This document shows positions 1 through 5,740 of a stretch of 5,878 nt of DNA, piece by piece. The position numbers were made by a program, and so were the translations under genes. The notes beneath the pieces are model-generated. The model saw only the letters and a list, made by a program, of their open reading frames with translations, had not been told where the DNA came from and made no database searches. The stretch spans positions 1 through 5,878 of the forward strand of contig CAJQPV010000279.1 in assembly GCA_905480305.1 (NCBI GenBank). Direction: 5' to 3'. How positions within the stretch are numbered: the stretch's first letter is position 1; every line of letters starts with the position of its first letter. The DNA is from an uncultured Gammaproteobacteria bacterium. Its GTDB lineage: Bacteria > Pseudomonadota > Gammaproteobacteria > UBA9214.

Positions 1-138
1 CTTGCGCATATGCAGCGAGGAACCGCAACGCGGGCAATGCTGTTCTGCATGCGCACCGGCTTGTGCCGGGGTCAACAGACTGCAGCTGTGACAACTAAGC
101 AAACCGGCATCCGCCGCTGTCATTAGCGTATCCGTCAT
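1..138 (-). CDS. PqiA/LetA-type membrane protein, second of tandem pair, N-terminal 46 codons only
   Basis: This is the start of a gene that runs off the left edge; 46 codons are visible. The reading frame opens with ATG at 138 and begins MTDTLMTAADAGLLSCHSC. It shows a zinc-ribbon pattern typical of PqiA/LetA-type proteins: C16-x2-C19 followed by C35-x2-C38, then SSLHMRK just before the edge, where the first membrane helix would soon follow. Its ATG overlaps the TGA of the preceding pqiA-like gene (ATGA, 135-138), which suggests translational coupling in one operon. In E. coli PqiA and LetA (YebS) two such modules are fused in one chain of roughly 400 residues. Here they are separate genes. 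By family knowledge, the partner would be an MCE-domain protein (PqiB/LetB) bridging the inner and outer membranes, expected further left; that gene is not visible. The frame and motif are clear. Only the precise subfamily is uncertain. Confidence 0.85.
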   Translation of the reverse strand, partial: MTDTLMTAADAGLLSCHSCSLLTPAQAGAHAEQHCPRCGSSLHMRK

Positions 139-749
139 CGCGAGTACTCCACGCGATCCCAGACAACTCGGGAATCCATATTCGCCGCGGCTGCTGCCAG
201 CGTCACGATCAGCAAGGCAAACGACCACAGCGCTATTCCGGGAACAATCTGCGCCATACCAAGCAGCTTGACCAGCGCGACGATAATACCGATCAGAAAG
301 ACTTCCATCATACTCCAGGGCTGCAAACTACCCGCAAAGCGGAACATCGGCGCCATCAACCAGGGGACGCGGTTTAGCTTCAGCGGTAGATAGATATACA
401 GCTGAATAAGCAATTGCGTTAGCGGTACCACGACTGTGGTCAACAGCACCAGCAAGGCAATTTCCCATTTGCCTTCATCGTAGAGCCCGATGACACCCGA
501 GACTAGCGTGGTCTGGGTTTCCTGCCCCTGCATTTTGAAGGTCAGAAACGGGAATGAATTGGCCACGATAAACAGCATCAAACCGGCCAGTGTAAGGGCC
601 AGGGTCCGGTCAATACTGTTCTCGACACTGCGGTGCAATATGGCATTGCAGCGCCGGCAACGGGAAACACAGCTCGCGCCTTTCCTTACAGGAATGCGGT
701 GCAGCAGGTCGCACTCATGACAGGCAATCAGGTTACTGGTTTCGATCAA
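135..749 (-). CDS. PqiA/LetA-type inner membrane protein (first of tandem pair)
   Basis: This 204-residue integral membrane protein belongs to the paraquat-inducible protein A family, which works with MCE proteins in lipid transport across the envelope. A zinc-ribbon-like N-terminus has C10-x2-C13 and C31-x2-C34, with an extra C27. The family-typical stretch DRTLALTLAGLMLFIVANSFPF (47-68) holds the first membrane helix. Further helices lie near 95-120, 146-165 and 170-189. The PWSMMEVFLIG signature starts at P144 and is followed by ALVKL (158-162). The length fits a single PqiA module, about half of E. coli PqiA. The start codon is TTG at 749, preceded by GGTGAG six bases upstream. No ATG lies further upstream in a credible position, and starting later would cut off the first cysteine pair. 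The gene overlaps the next PqiA gene by 4 bases. Family assignment is firm; whether it is nearer PqiA or LetA cannot be told from this piece. Confidence 0.93.
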   Translation of the reverse strand: MIETSNLIACHECDLLHRIPVRKGASCVSRCRRCNAILHRSVENSIDRTLALTLAGLMLFIVANSFPFLTFKMQGQETQTTLVSGVIGLYDEGKWEIALLVLLTTVVVPLTQLLIQLYIYLPLKLNRVPWLMAPMFRFAGSLQPWSMMEVFLIGIIVALVKLLGMAQIVPGIALWSFALLIVTLAAAAANMDSRVVWDRVEYSR

Positions 750-752
750 GCG

Positions 753-833
753 TCACTCACCGTGGGGAAAATACAGTTCTGCCCGCACTTTACTACAGAG
801 TGCTGCGTGAGCATATACCACTGGCAAGGTCAT
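753..833 (-). other. Possible short hydrophobic ORF or gene remnant ahead of the pqiA-like gene (26 codons)
   Basis: A minus-strand frame ends three bases before the TTG start of the pqiA-like gene. From an ATG at 833 it reads MTLPVVYAHAALCSKVRAEL and then YFPHGE. The frame stays open upstream as far as an ATG at 1016, but that extension crosses the GC-rich structured block and reads as proline- and serine-rich nonsense. The immediate upstream part (IGVSFFLM) would add a hydrophobic stretch. No Shine-Dalgarno sequence precedes the ATG at 833. It could be a leader peptide, the 3' end of a decayed gene, or chance. I do not recognise it. Confidence 0.2.
756..761 (-). promoter_or_regulatory. Ribosome binding site GGTGAG for the TTG-initiated pqiA-like gene
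   Basis: GGTGAG on the minus strand lies six bases before the TTG at 749. It is a modest Shine-Dalgarno match, but it supports TTG as the true start. The same bases are the last two codons of a short upstream reading frame that stops with TGA at 753-755, so ribosomes leaving that frame could reinitiate at the TTG. Confidence 0.5.
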
Positions 834-851
834 CAGGAAAAAACTGACGCC

Positions 852-1012
852 AATACGAACCCCGGGCGACCCGGGGGATGAGACCACGAGAGGTCGTATT
901 GCGGATGCCATCGTGTACGGGAGATGGATGGCGCACCCCCACGGAGGCGACTTCCCCGCCGCACTCGGGGATGGGATACGTTTCCGGGCGGGCCGGCAAG
1001 GTCGTCGCAATA
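852..1012. other. GC-rich, hairpin-rich block of unknown identity
   Basis: Positions 861-1000 are 97/140 G+C (69%), clearly above the surrounding sequence. Plus-strand pairings seen by eye are: 852-858 (AATACGA) with 894-900 (TCGTATT); a perfect 7-bp hairpin, 860-866 with 870-876, closed by the triloop CGA; 882-885 (GACC) with 892-895 (GGTC); 907-912 (GCCATC) with 927-932; 955-960 (CCCGCC) with 987-992; and 897-903 (TATTGCG) with 1006-1012 (CGCAATA). The first and last of these share the TATT at 897-900, so both cannot form fully at once. The transcribed strand is unknown. On the minus strand, a T6 run at 843-838 lies 8 nt after the 852-858 stem arm, which is too far for a standard terminator. 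It does not match any riboswitch, ribozyme or mobile-element end I know. Candidates are a structured 5' leader of the pqiA pair, a small RNA, or a short dispersed repeat. Confidence 0.4.
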
Positions 1013-1224
1013 TCATGAGTCAGGCCTGATACTGACAGAAAGACAGCTCAGCGCCGTAATCCGTACATGCCCTTTGCCTGGCCAGCAAGACCATCAGGCG
1101 CATAATATTGCACCTTGCCAGCTATACAGACAGTCCTGCGACGCTGGCACCAGAACGGCAGACTGTTATGATGAAGGTCACATAACCGATTATGAATAAA
1201 TAAAACAGCCGCAGAAAATAACGC
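1013..1224. other. Divergent intergenic region upstream of the AraC-type regulator
   Basis: No credible gene is seen here. The region carries the regulator's promoter (1144-1172) and a 10-bp perfect palindrome, TCAGGCCTGA, at 1020-1029. That palindrome sits inside a looser inverted repeat, GTCAG (1019-1023) and CTGAC (1032-1036), and could be a protein-binding site. On the minus strand, CTGTCA with a 17-bp spacer and TGATAT (1036 down to 1008) is a weak promoter possibility for the pqiA pair. A start there would place most of the GC-rich structured block in the pqi leader. Confidence 0.35.
1144..1172 (+). promoter_or_regulatory. Predicted sigma70 promoter with extended -10 for the AraC-type regulator
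   Basis: The -35 box is CTGGCA (1144-1149; 4/6 match). A 17-bp spacer follows, then the -10 box TATGAT (1167-1172; 5/6 match). A TG at 1164-1165, one base before the -10, makes it an extended -10 promoter. Transcription would begin near 1179, giving an AT-rich leader of about 45 nt before the ATG at 1225. No strong Shine-Dalgarno sequence is visible in that leader. Confidence 0.5.
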
Positions 1225-2238
1225 ATGACAACACCCAGCGCAGGATACTCAACACTTGGCAGCGTTGCCGCACTAATCGCGCAAACACTGCATAGCTATG
1301 ATTGTGACCCGGCCCCGCTGTTCAAGGCTGCCGGTATCAAACTCGAGCAAACCTCGGGTGACGGCATACGCTACCCCGTGGAGAGCATGCAACAACTGTG
1401 GCGAATGGCCGTCGAGGCAAGCGCTGACCCCTGCTTCGGTTTTGTCGCCGGAGAACAGTTACAACCCGCTGCCCTGCATGGACTGGGCTTTTCCTGGCTT
1501 GCCAGTGATACGCTCAGGGATGCGCTGCAGCGGTTGGTACGTTTTTCACGCCTGATATCAACTGCCGCCAATATAGAACTTGAAGACAGCGCAGACGCTA
1601 CAAAGTTATTGCTTATGCCGCCAGCAGGAGTAAAGGATTTTGTCCACGCATCAATTGATGCCGGACTCACCGGCTTCCTGCACATGTGCCGAATTACGGC
1701 CGGTAATGAACTCAATCCGTCGCGTGTAACGCTCAATCGTAACAAACCGGAGTGCGCAAAAAAGATTGAGGCATTCTTCCGTTGTCCGGTGCAGTATGAT
1801 GCCGATAATTATTCACTGTGCTTCAGTAAACAACTGCTTGATGCCCCGCTGGTCAATGCCAACCATGAACTGGCACGCATTAATGACCAGGCCGTAATCG
1901 ACTACCTGGCACGCTTTGATCGTGACAGCATCACCATGCAGGTGCGTTCCAGTATTATCGAGCGCCTGCATGACGGCACGCCAAACCAGGAAACCATCGC
2001 CGATTCCCTGCATGTCAGCCTGCGCAGCCTGCAACGCATGCTGAACAAGGAAGAGACCAATTATAAAACCCTGCTGGAATCCACCCGTCAGGAACTGGCG
2101 CTGCATTACATCCGGGAAACGTATCGTTCACTTGGAGAAATCACCTACCTGCTGGGATTTTCCGAGCCCAGTAATTTTACCCGCGCCTTCAAGCGCTGGA
2201 CTGGCAAAACACCGGCCGAATACCGTGAACACGGGTAA
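1225..2238 (+). CDS. AraC-family transcriptional regulator, OruR/VirS-like (Arabinose_bd + HTH_18)
   Basis: This 337-residue DNA-binding regulator has an N-terminal ligand-sensing half (about 20-210) of the type named arabinose-binding in Pfam, found in OruR, ArgR and VirS-like AraC proteins. The actual ligand cannot be inferred. The C-terminal HTH_18 region starts near 235. The first helix-turn-helix is around NQETIADSLHVSLRSLQRML. The second is SLGEITYLLGFSEPSNFTRA from 302, followed by FKRWTGKTPAEYR, the classic AraC signature. The length is usual for the subfamily. It starts at ATG 1225 after an AT-rich leader with only a poor ribosome binding site, which suggests modest expression. Its last 14 bases overlap the GTG start of the TIGR03790-family gene, so the two are probably one transcript, and that protein is a natural candidate target or functional partner. 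Autoregulation from the upstream region is possible but not shown by the sequence. Confidence 0.95.
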   Translation: MTTPSAGYSTLGSVAALIAQTLHSYDCDPAPLFKAAGIKLEQTSGDGIRYPVESMQQLWRMAVEASADPCFGFVAGEQLQPAALHGLGFSWLASDTLRDALQRLVRFSRLISTAANIELEDSADATKLLLMPPAGVKDFVHASIDAGLTGFLHMCRITAGNELNPSRVTLNRNKPECAKKIEAFFRCPVQYDADNYSLCFSKQLLDAPLVNANHELARINDQAVIDYLARFDRDSITMQVRSSIIERLHDGTPNQETIADSLHVSLRSLQRMLNKEETNYKTLLESTRQELALHYIRETYRSLGEITYLLGFSEPSNFTRAFKRWTGKTPAEYREHG

Positions 2239-3283
2239 CCGCAGCAGCACATATACCTGCCTGTCATTGCTGCTGTTCGCTGCACTCAACCTGCTGTCCG
2301 TCTGCAGTGCAGAGACAGACATACTGGAAGACGCAGCAGCTGCAGTGCTCGGGCCGCAACATCTGGCAATCATTATTAATGATGCCGATCCGCTGAGTCG
2401 AAGTATCGGTGAATACTATATTGCAAAGCGTGGCATACCTGTCGGCAATGTTATTCATGTCAATTTCAAACCGGGCAAAAATGTCATGCCAGCAAAAGTG
2501 TTTAAATCGCTCAAGGCAGATATAGACCAGAGGACACCCGCCTCGGTACAAGCCTATGTGCTCAGCTGGACCGCACCCTATCGAGTGGGCTGTATGTCAA
2601 TCACTACTGCATTTGCAGCCGGCTACGATGAAGATTTCTGCGCAAAAGGTTGCAAGCCAACCAAAGCAAGCCCGCTATTCAACAGCAGCAGTTCGCAACC
2701 TTTTAGCGATTTTGGCTGGCGTCCTGCCATGATGCTGGCAGGGGAAAACCTCGCTGCAGTCGAAAAACTCATTGACAGGGGTATTGCCGCGGACGAATCA
2801 CATCCGCCGGGTACAGCCTACCTGATGAGCACTTCCGACAAGGCCAGAAACACACGCGCACGCTTCTATCAGGGCATTCAAATGATGCAGTCTGATCGTT
2901 TCAGGGTAGAGGTTCTTGCTGGTAACAGTCTGAAACACCGCAGCGACGTGATGTTCTATTTTACCGGACTGGTTTCAGTTCCGGATATTGACACCAACCG
3001 TTACCTGCCCGGCGCAATTGCGGACCACCTGACGTCTGCGGGCGGGCAACTCACGGGCAGCAAGCAAATGAGCAGCCTGCGCTGGCTCGCGGCAGGGGCA
3101 ACCGGCAGTTATGGCACCGTGGTGGAGCCGTGCGCATTTGTACAGAAGTTCCCGCGTCCGAACGTGGTGATCGACCGCTACCTGAACGGTGAAACCCTGC
3201 TGGAGGCCTATTGGAAAAGCGTTGAATGGCCCGGCCAGGGTGTATTTATCGGAGAACCGCTGGCCGCACCATTTCGAAAATAA
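2225..3283 (+). CDS. TIGR03790-family secreted protein of unknown function
   Basis: This 352-residue exported protein resembles the uncharacterised TIGR03790 family. That family was described, as I recall, as occurring almost only in genomes carrying exosortase, the PEP-CTERM sorting enzyme. I chose GTG at 2225. It gives an n-region with one arginine, a hydrophobic core (CLSLLLFAALNLLSV) and a likely signal peptidase I site after CSA (29). The longer frame from a TTG at 2132 lies within the araC-type gene and lacks signal features. The cysteine before the cut is not in a good lipobox. Recognisable blocks are LAIIINDADPLSRSIGEYYI (47-66) then AKRGIPVGNV, DFGWRPAMMLAGEN, GTAYLMSTSDKARNTRAR, DVMFYFTGL (241-249), LPGAIADHLTSAGGQLTG, SLRWLAAGATGSYGTVVEPC (284-303), and a C-terminal GQGVFIGEPLAAPF. 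No membrane anchor or sorting signal is seen at the C-terminus. It overlaps the upstream regulator by 14 bases and its TAA touches the antiporter's stop codon. Family assignment is strong; the biochemical role is unknown. Confidence 0.88.
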   Translation: MNTGNRSSTYTCLSLLLFAALNLLSVCSAETDILEDAAAAVLGPQHLAIIINDADPLSRSIGEYYIAKRGIPVGNVIHVNFKPGKNVMPAKVFKSLKADIDQRTPASVQAYVLSWTAPYRVGCMSITTAFAAGYDEDFCAKGCKPTKASPLFNSSSSQPFSDFGWRPAMMLAGENLAAVEKLIDRGIAADESHPPGTAYLMSTSDKARNTRARFYQGIQMMQSDRFRVEVLAGNSLKHRSDVMFYFTGLVSVPDIDTNRYLPGAIADHLTSAGGQLTGSKQMSSLRWLAAGATGSYGTVVEPCAFVQKFPRPNVVIDRYLNGETLLEAYWKSVEWPGQGVFIGEPLAAPFRK

Positions 3284-5143
3284 TTACATCACTTCCTTGC
3301 GCAGGTGCCATTCACCATACCTCTCCTCGATGGATGCGCGGTATTCCGGAAGCTTGCCGGACAACGCCTTTTCAATGGCGTCCTCTACCGCTCTCGCGGC
3401 CTCGACACGCTGCATAAACACATAGTCCGCACCGGCTTCATACAATTCCCGGCTATCGCGCAACTCTACGGCATTCGCTATAACAATCGCCTCCGGATTA
3501 ATGTGGCGCACCGCCTTGACGATATTACAGTTGGTGGTTCCCTTCAGCACATCATCAGGAATCGTACAGACAACCACACGCGCCTTGTCAACACCTGAGT
3601 GATGCAGGGTCTCCGCATTACAAAGATCACCGTATTTGACGGTGACACCCAGCGCAGATATTTTCGCATGTAAATTGACATTAAAATCCACTACCAGTGT
3701 TTGCGACAACAGCTCAGGGTTATGCCTGCCTATCTCATGCAACAGGGATGAAGCAGTGCGATGAAAACCCAGCAAGGCCAGACTGTATGATTCGTGTTCG
3801 CCAGCTGACTTTTGCGGTGGTTCCCGGAATCCCAGCTTGCCGAGCAGACCTGACAGGTAGTCATGCACTGCATCTGCCTTGCGATACATAAACGGGGTAA
3901 ACAGGGCCGTTATCACAAACGCAAATATAACCGTACTGGCAAGCTCCCCGGAAATATGACCCAGCTGCAGACCAAGAAAACAAATCACCAGACTGAATTC
4001 CGAGATCTGCGCCAGCCGCACCGAGGTTACCATTGAATTGCGGCGATCCAGACCGGAGAAATACAGCAATGGAAAAATAACCACATAGCGGGCCAGTACC
4101 GCGACAAGCGCCAGCACGGCCGCAAGAATAAGCACATTAACGCCATCCGGCACAGGAATCGTCATTCCCAGGCCGACGAAAAACAGGGTCACAAAGAAAT
4201 CCTTTACGACACTGACCTTGCTGATAATTTCAGTACTGTAAGGCAAACTGGCAATGGTTGCTCCGGCAATCAGCGCACCCATCTCCACACCCACACTCAT
4301 ATGCAGATTGAAATTAAAAAGCCAGCTGCTCAACACATCAAGATAGACACCGAGTAATACGATCATGAAACACCAGGATATTGCCGCCGCGAATACCACC
4401 TCCGGCTTCTTCGCCACCCATTTGAAACCGACCGGTATAAGAAACCGGGCAATCAGGCTTGCCAGCGCTGCAAGTACACCGATACCCAGGAAAGACAGCA
4501 AAATCGGGCCAAATTCCGGCGCACTGAAATTTGGTTGTACCGCAATCACAGCAATCGCCCAGATATCCTGGAAAATCAGCAAGCCAAGCGCAATGCGCCC
4601 GGCTTCCGTATCAAGCTGAAAGGTTTCCTGAAACAGCTTCACCACCAGCAATGTCGATGAAGCTGCCACTACAAACCCTATATACAGAGGCGCATAGCTG
4701 TCAGACAGCAGCCCGCCGCCTATACCTGCGAATATCAACAGTTTTGTAACCACAAGGCCAAAGCCGACACACAGAGGGTATTGCAACAACCCGGAGATGA
4801 TCAGGATACGCCCGCTGGCCAGCAATTTGCGTACATCTATTTCCAGTCCGATCAGATACAGCAGCAATATCAAACCCAGTTCGGAGATGGTCTCAATATT
4901 GCCGGGATCGGTAACAACAGCAGTACCAATTGGGCCAACCAGCACACCGGCAACCAGGTACGCGGCAATCTCCGGTATACGCAGTCGCACAAATACGATA
5001 GCCAGCAGACCGGCCACTACGATACATAATCCAATATCGTGCACCAGCGAAGATAACCCGCCGGCAGAGGCCCAAACGGCTGCAGGGAAAAGTGCCAGAA
5101 GGCAACCAGCACTCAAGCAACGCAGCGAGATTTTTCCAGTCAT
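3284..5143 (-). CDS. KefB/YbaL-type monovalent cation:proton antiporter (CPA2) with TrkA-N-like domain
   Basis: This 619-residue inner membrane antiporter of the CPA2 family probably exchanges K+ or Na+ for H+. I prefer ATG 5143 over the in-frame GTG at 5185: it gives a clean signal peptide (K4, R8, hydrophobic core, AxA cut near ASA at 25-27), as some family members have. About a dozen helices follow to roughly residue 420. CPA2 marks are LLLYLIGLEID (93-103), IFQD with the presumed ion-binding D193, GALIAGATIASLPYS, FFVGLGM (321-327) and AQISEF (378-383). A Rossmann-like TrkA-N domain covers about 453-595. Its usual GxGxxG is replaced by GFHRTA (459-464), though the acidic residue ending strand 2 (D486) and YGD (504-506) remain. 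This could mean altered nucleotide binding. No KefF/KefG ancillary gene is adjacent, which argues against a glutathione-gated KefB/KefC system. Length matches the family. The gene is convergent with the TIGR03790 gene, with no intervening base and no terminator. Confidence 0.93.
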   Translation of the reverse strand: MTGKISLRCLSAGCLLALFPAAVWASAGGLSSLVHDIGLCIVVAGLLAIVFVRLRIPEIAAYLVAGVLVGPIGTAVVTDPGNIETISELGLILLLYLIGLEIDVRKLLASGRILIISGLLQYPLCVGFGLVVTKLLIFAGIGGGLLSDSYAPLYIGFVVAASSTLLVVKLFQETFQLDTEAGRIALGLLIFQDIWAIAVIAVQPNFSAPEFGPILLSFLGIGVLAALASLIARFLIPVGFKWVAKKPEVVFAAAISWCFMIVLLGVYLDVLSSWLFNFNLHMSVGVEMGALIAGATIASLPYSTEIISKVSVVKDFFVTLFFVGLGMTIPVPDGVNVLILAAVLALVAVLARYVVIFPLLYFSGLDRRNSMVTSVRLAQISEFSLVICFLGLQLGHISGELASTVIFAFVITALFTPFMYRKADAVHDYLSGLLGKLGFREPPQKSAGEHESYSLALLGFHRTASSLLHEIGRHNPELLSQTLVVDFNVNLHAKISALGVTVKYGDLCNAETLHHSGVDKARVVVCTIPDDVLKGTTNCNIVKAVRHINPEAIVIANAVELRDSRELYEAGADYVFMQRVEAARAVEDAIEKALSGKLPEYRASIEERYGEWHLRKEVM

Positions 5144-5585
5144 ATATCCGCTTACAAGTCCTTCAGCTCGAAACAACAACGCCACATAGTGTGTGACATT
5201 ACGGTAACATCAACCTATTTATCAAGCATAAAAACTATCCGACGCAACAAGTGAACCGGACAGATCGCAGCTTCGCACAATCCATACAGACCCCTGTCTC
5301 CCCCAGGCTAATATCCGCAGCAAACAAAATAATAGTAACAAGGGTTTGCAGACAACATCATGCAATACAATAAAAGCAGCTTGTTGCAACGGATTTTACA
5401 TAGACAGGCTGGCATGCCAACCGTAGCTTCCCTGCCGGCATCACGACCTGGAACCGTTATTGTGGCGTACTTCTACCACAACTGCAGGCACAAGTCCGGC
5501 ATGCATCCTGGTCGCCATCGGAGAACAACAATTAACAGCAATCGAGTTGTACTTAAGTGCAATATACGTACTGATATTTGTTCGC
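5144..5585. other. Intergenic region upstream of the antiporter, no supported gene
   Basis: This stretch of about 440 bases is AT-leaning and holds no convincing coding sequence. On the minus strand, TTGATA (5225-5220; 5/6 match to a -35), an 18-bp spacer and TAATGT (5201-5196; 3/6) form a weak candidate promoter for the antiporter. TTACGGTAA at 5199-5207 is a small perfect inverted repeat overlapping it. Other items are the 10-bp palindrome TGGCATGCCA (5410-5419), a 6-bp hairpin (5460-5465 with 5476-5481), and the palindromes ACTTAAGT (5551-5558) and TACGTA (5565-5570) just upstream of the candidate sRNA promoter. An 80-codon plus-strand frame (5360-5602) lacks a ribosome binding site and reads as random sequence. 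Confidence 0.4.
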
Positions 5586-5591
5586 TAGAAT
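5563..5591 (+). promoter_or_regulatory. Candidate promoter for the small RNA
   Basis: The -10 box TAGAAT (5586-5591) matches the sigma70 consensus at 5/6. With a 17-bp spacer the -35 is TATACG (5563-5568; only 3/6), in an AT-rich context. The predicted start is at 5598-5599, exactly where the first arm of the sRNA hairpin begins. The coincidence of start and hairpin raises confidence; the poor -35 lowers it and may indicate activator dependence. Confidence 0.4.
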
Positions 5592-5598
5592 TTTATTT

Positions 5599-5659
5599 GT
5601 GACATGGATTCCCTCCCGTTCCATGTCACTTCAGCGCCTCATGGATGAGGCGCTTTTTT
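5599..5659 (+). ncRNA. Candidate small RNA: C-rich-loop hairpin followed by intrinsic terminator
   Basis: About 61 nt with two adjacent perfect hairpins. The first pairs 5599-5607 (GTGACATGG) with 5621-5629 (CCATGTCAC), 9 bp, around a 13-nt loop, ATTCCCTCCCGTT. The loop exposes CCCUCCC, which is complementary to GGGAGG-like Shine-Dalgarno sequences. After a three-base linker, the second hairpin is an intrinsic terminator ending in six U. A -10 box ends eight bases before the first stem. This two-hairpin form with an exposed C-rich loop is known among bacterial sRNAs that block ribosome binding sites; the function here is an inference. Alternatives are a double terminator of an unrecognised upstream transcript, or a 3'-UTR element. 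It matches no named sRNA that I can recall. Confidence 0.45.
5633..5659 (+). terminator. Rho-independent terminator, plus strand
   Basis: The stem AGCGCCTC (5633-5640) pairs perfectly with GAGGCGCT (5647-5654) around the six-base loop ATGGAT. Two more A-T pairs are possible within the loop. A run of six T (5654-5659) follows directly. No convincing plus-strand protein gene precedes it, so the candidate sRNA is the likely transcript it ends. Confidence 0.9.
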
Positions 5660-5670
5660 ATCTTGCCCAT

Positions 5671-5698
5671 AAAAAACGGCGACACTCAGGTCGCCGTT
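5671..5698 (-). terminator. Rho-independent terminator, minus strand
   Basis: On the minus strand AACGGCGAC (5698-5690) pairs with GTCGCCGTT (5683-5675) around the loop CTGAGT, running into six T (5676-5671). It lies 42 bases after the stop codon of the 32-codon membrane ORF and supports that this small gene is transcribed. It faces the plus-strand terminator, with 11 bases between the two. Confidence 0.88.
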
Positions 5699-5740
5699 CT
5701 TGAAGCAGCTGTTGTCACTGCCAGGTTTACCTCAATCAGA

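Noticed and set aside
816..833. CTGATGA on the minus strand as a hammerhead core
   Set aside because: The required GAA box and flanking stems are absent.
838..876. Hairpin 860-876 plus the minus-strand T-run as an intrinsic terminator
   Set aside because: The T-run begins 16 bases after the hairpin, too far for intrinsic termination.
986..1006. GGCCGGCAAGGTC resembling the 5' part of an HDV-type ribozyme
   Set aside because: Only a short stretch matches. The nested double pseudoknot and the rest of the catalytic core are not found downstream.
753..1016. Full 87-codon minus-strand ORF as a gene
   Set aside because: The N-terminal two thirds is a translation of the hairpin block and not protein-like. 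Only the last 26-35 codons are kept as a possible remnant.
880..1020. 46-codon plus-strand ORF within the GC-rich block (begins MRPREVVLRMPSC)
   Set aside because: No Shine-Dalgarno sequence and no family resemblance. The stretch is open mainly because stop codons are rare at 69% GC.
924..1199. 91-codon plus-strand ORF across the GC-rich block
   Set aside because: Low-complexity arginine/proline-rich start and no homology signal. It reads through hairpins and the regulator's promoter.
1371..1745. Minus-strand ORF opposite the AraC-type gene
   Set aside because: It is the antisense shadow of a strongly supported gene, with no motif or ribosome binding site.
2132..2224. Extended TTG start of the TIGR03790 protein
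   Set aside because: It would sit inside the regulator's DNA-binding domain and put 31 non-signal residues before a normal signal peptide. GTG 2225 is more credible.
5144..5185. GTG start of the antiporter, 14 codons upstream
   Set aside because: No ribosome binding site precedes it, and the extra residues spoil an otherwise clean signal peptide.
5360..5602. 80-codon plus-strand ORF ending inside the first sRNA hairpin
   Set aside because: No ribosome binding site, random-looking composition and no recognisable motif. Its stop falls in the sRNA stem.
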